Origin: Mesorhizobium sp. ES1-4
Lineage (GTDB): Bacteria > Pseudomonadota > Alphaproteobacteria > Rhizobiales > Rhizobiaceae
NCBI RefSeq assembly: GCF_020164745.1
Contig: NZ_JAIUGV010000001.1
Location: forward strand, 434,001-498,000
Direction of reading: 5' to 3'
Length of the DNA: 64,000 nt
Shown: one piece after another, positions 62,923 through 64,000 of the stretch
Layout: every line of letters begins with the position of its first letter
Numbering within the stretch: position 1 is the first letter of the stretch
The notes under the pieces: model-generated
What the model was told of the DNA's origin: nothing
The model's database searches: none
What the model saw: the letters and a program-made list of their open reading frames with translations, nothing else
Program-made: the position numbers and the translations under genes

Positions 62923-64000
62923 CTAGAACTGGATCGCTGCGTAGAACATGGCGAAAAGCCCATCGAGGATGATGACGATGAAGATCGACTTCACCACCGA
63001 GGCAGTCACATGCTGGCCGAGTGATTCGGCGCTGCCGCCGACCTTCATGCCCTCGACGGAGGCGATCGTGCCGATGATCATCGCCATGAACGGCGCCTTG
63101 ATGAGTCCGGCAAAAATGGTGCTGAGATCGATGGCGACGCGCAGCCTGTCGAGGAAAGCAGCCGGCGGAATGTCGGAGTAAAGCCAGGCAGCGACAATGC
63201 CGCCGCCGAGTGCCGCGAAGTTGGCGATGATCGTCAGGCAAGGCAAGGCGATCACCAGCGCCACAAGGCGAGGAAAGACCAGGACGCCGATCGGATTGAG
63301 GCCGATGACCTTGAGCGCATCGACCTCTTCGCGCATCTTCATGGAGCCGATTTCGGCGGTGATCGCGCTGCCGGAGCGGCCGGCGATCATGATTGCCGTC
63401 ATCAGCACGCCGAGTTCGCGCAGGATCAGCACGCCGACGAGGTCGACCACGAAGATGTCGGCCCCGAAATAGCTGAGCTGGTAGGCGCCCTGCTGGGCCA
63501 CGATGGCGCCGACGATCGCCGACATCAGTACCACCACGGGGATAGCGCCGACGCCCATGCGATCGATCTGGTTGAAGATCGCAGCCGGGTTGACGGCATG
63601 GCCGCGGCCGAGCTTCATCTGCGCGCCACGGATGGTGGCGCCCAATATGTTCATCGAGGCGAGGAAATCGTCGCGCATCTCGTAGACGCGCCGGCCAACC
63701 GCCTCCAGGGCCCGAATGACGATGTTGGGTGGCCGCGCCGGCCGGGATTCGGGCTCGCGCCGGACGGCCTCGCTGACCGCTTCGAGCAGTATGGAAGCGA
63801 CATCGCTTTGGCCCTGCAGCCTTACCTCGATGTTCTTCTTCTCGAAGACGCTGACCAGCCGGTCGATCAGCCAGGCACCGGCGGTATCGATCTTCTCGAT
63901 TTTCGAAAGATCGAGCGCCAAAATCTTGAAACCGCTTCGCTTCTCGATTTTACGCATGTCGGCGTCTATCAGTGCCACGGTCCGGGTGGTCCAGACACCG
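62923..64000 (-). CDS. MlaE-like permease with N-terminal STAS domain, 5' end outside the window
   Basis: The frame stays open to the window edge (GVWTTRTVALIDADMRKIEK), so the start is missing. An N-terminal STAS-like domain (LDLSKIEKIDTAGAWLIDRL) is followed by the MlaE permease with about five helices: MGVGAIPVVVLMSAIVGAIV, GRSGSAITAEIGSMKMREEV, DALKVIGLNPIGVLVFPRLV and FMAMIIGTIASVEGMKVGGS. In E. coli the STAS protein MlaB is separate; here the two are fused. Confidence 0.92.
   Translation of the reverse strand, partial: GVWTTRTVALIDADMRKIEKRSGFKILALDLSKIEKIDTAGAWLIDRLVSVFEKKNIEVRLQGQSDVASILLEAVSEAVRREPESRPARPPNIVIRALEAVGRRVYEMRDDFLASMNILGATIRGAQMKLGRGHAVNPAAIFNQIDRMGVGAIPVVVLMSAIVGAIVAQQGAYQLSYFGADIFVVDLVGVLILRELGVLMTAIMIAGRSGSAITAEIGSMKMREEVDALKVIGLNPIGVLVFPRLVALVIALPCLTIIANFAALGGGIVAAWLYSDIPPAAFLDRLRVAIDLSTIFAGLIKAPFMAMIIGTIASVEGMKVGGSAESLGQHVTASVVKSIFIVIILDGLFAMFYAAIQF

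Overview
The window looks like chromosome of a GC-rich Rhizobiales alphaproteobacterium, most likely Mesorhizobium or a close Phyllobacteriaceae relative. This rests on gene content: CckA, a giant growth-pole-ring coiled-coil protein, the urtABCDE urea importer, a one-cysteine DksA and a folP-folB-folK cluster. It also rests on SOS boxes of the alphaproteobacterial form GTTC-N7-GTTC and on rhizobial-style palindromic intergenic repeats. I see no rRNA, tRNA, CRISPR array, prophage or insertion sequence. Nearly all of it is ordinary, densely coded chromosome.

Layout. 1-2.3 kb: the end of an Lrp-type ligand-binding protein, a secreted DUF4864 protein with a probable frameshift, and a GT-C membrane glycosyltransferase. 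2.5-6.9 kb (minus strand): a compact run coaD, two cyclophilins, a YdcZ-type membrane protein, queA and tgt (queuosine tRNA modification). 7-10 kb: a 50-residue membrane protein and gyrA. 10.3-15.7 kb: SulP transporter translationally coupled to a ParB-like protein, an AraC regulator divergent from a small protein and a VOC protein, MarC and OsmC. 15.8-23.7 kb: ssb and uvrA, each with its own LexA box, separated by an arsR-SRPBCC pair, an extra clpP and a small secreted protein; uvrA is followed by tightly coupled DUF302, GNAT and DUF72 genes. 23.9-31.3 kb: a diguanylate cyclase, a 58-residue protein and urtABCDE. 31.5-35.6 kb: a secreted protein, a PhoX pseudogene, a GMC dehydrogenase with its Tat-exported small subunit, glyoxalase I and a ribbon-helix-helix protein.

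35.8-43.4 kb: cckA, a FliO-like protein, dksA, a SixA-type phosphatase, and the YcjX/YcjF pair. 43.5-51.1 kb: a secreted protein, a KefB-type antiporter, DUF924, folK, folB, folP, a DUF922 secreted metalloprotease and an MFS exporter. 51.1-53.1 kb: ferredoxin-NADP reductase, an adrenodoxin-type ferredoxin and an Hpt protein. 53.4-59.7 kb: the 2124-residue polar-growth protein. 60-64 kb: a lipoprotein plus MlaD, MlaF and MlaE-like parts of a lipid ABC transporter, the last running off the window.

Points most worth a second look: (1) an intergenic repeat family whose outer end supplies the stop codon of both folP and the ferredoxin reductase gene; (2) three 21-nt direct repeats just upstream of the ferredoxin gene; (3) zinc ligands lost in Tgt (three of four), DksA (three of four) and one UvrA zinc module (one of four); (4) foreign-looking genes between two SOS-controlled repair genes; (5) the repeat-rich growth-pole-ring protein. 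I did not find a clear new defence or mobile system.
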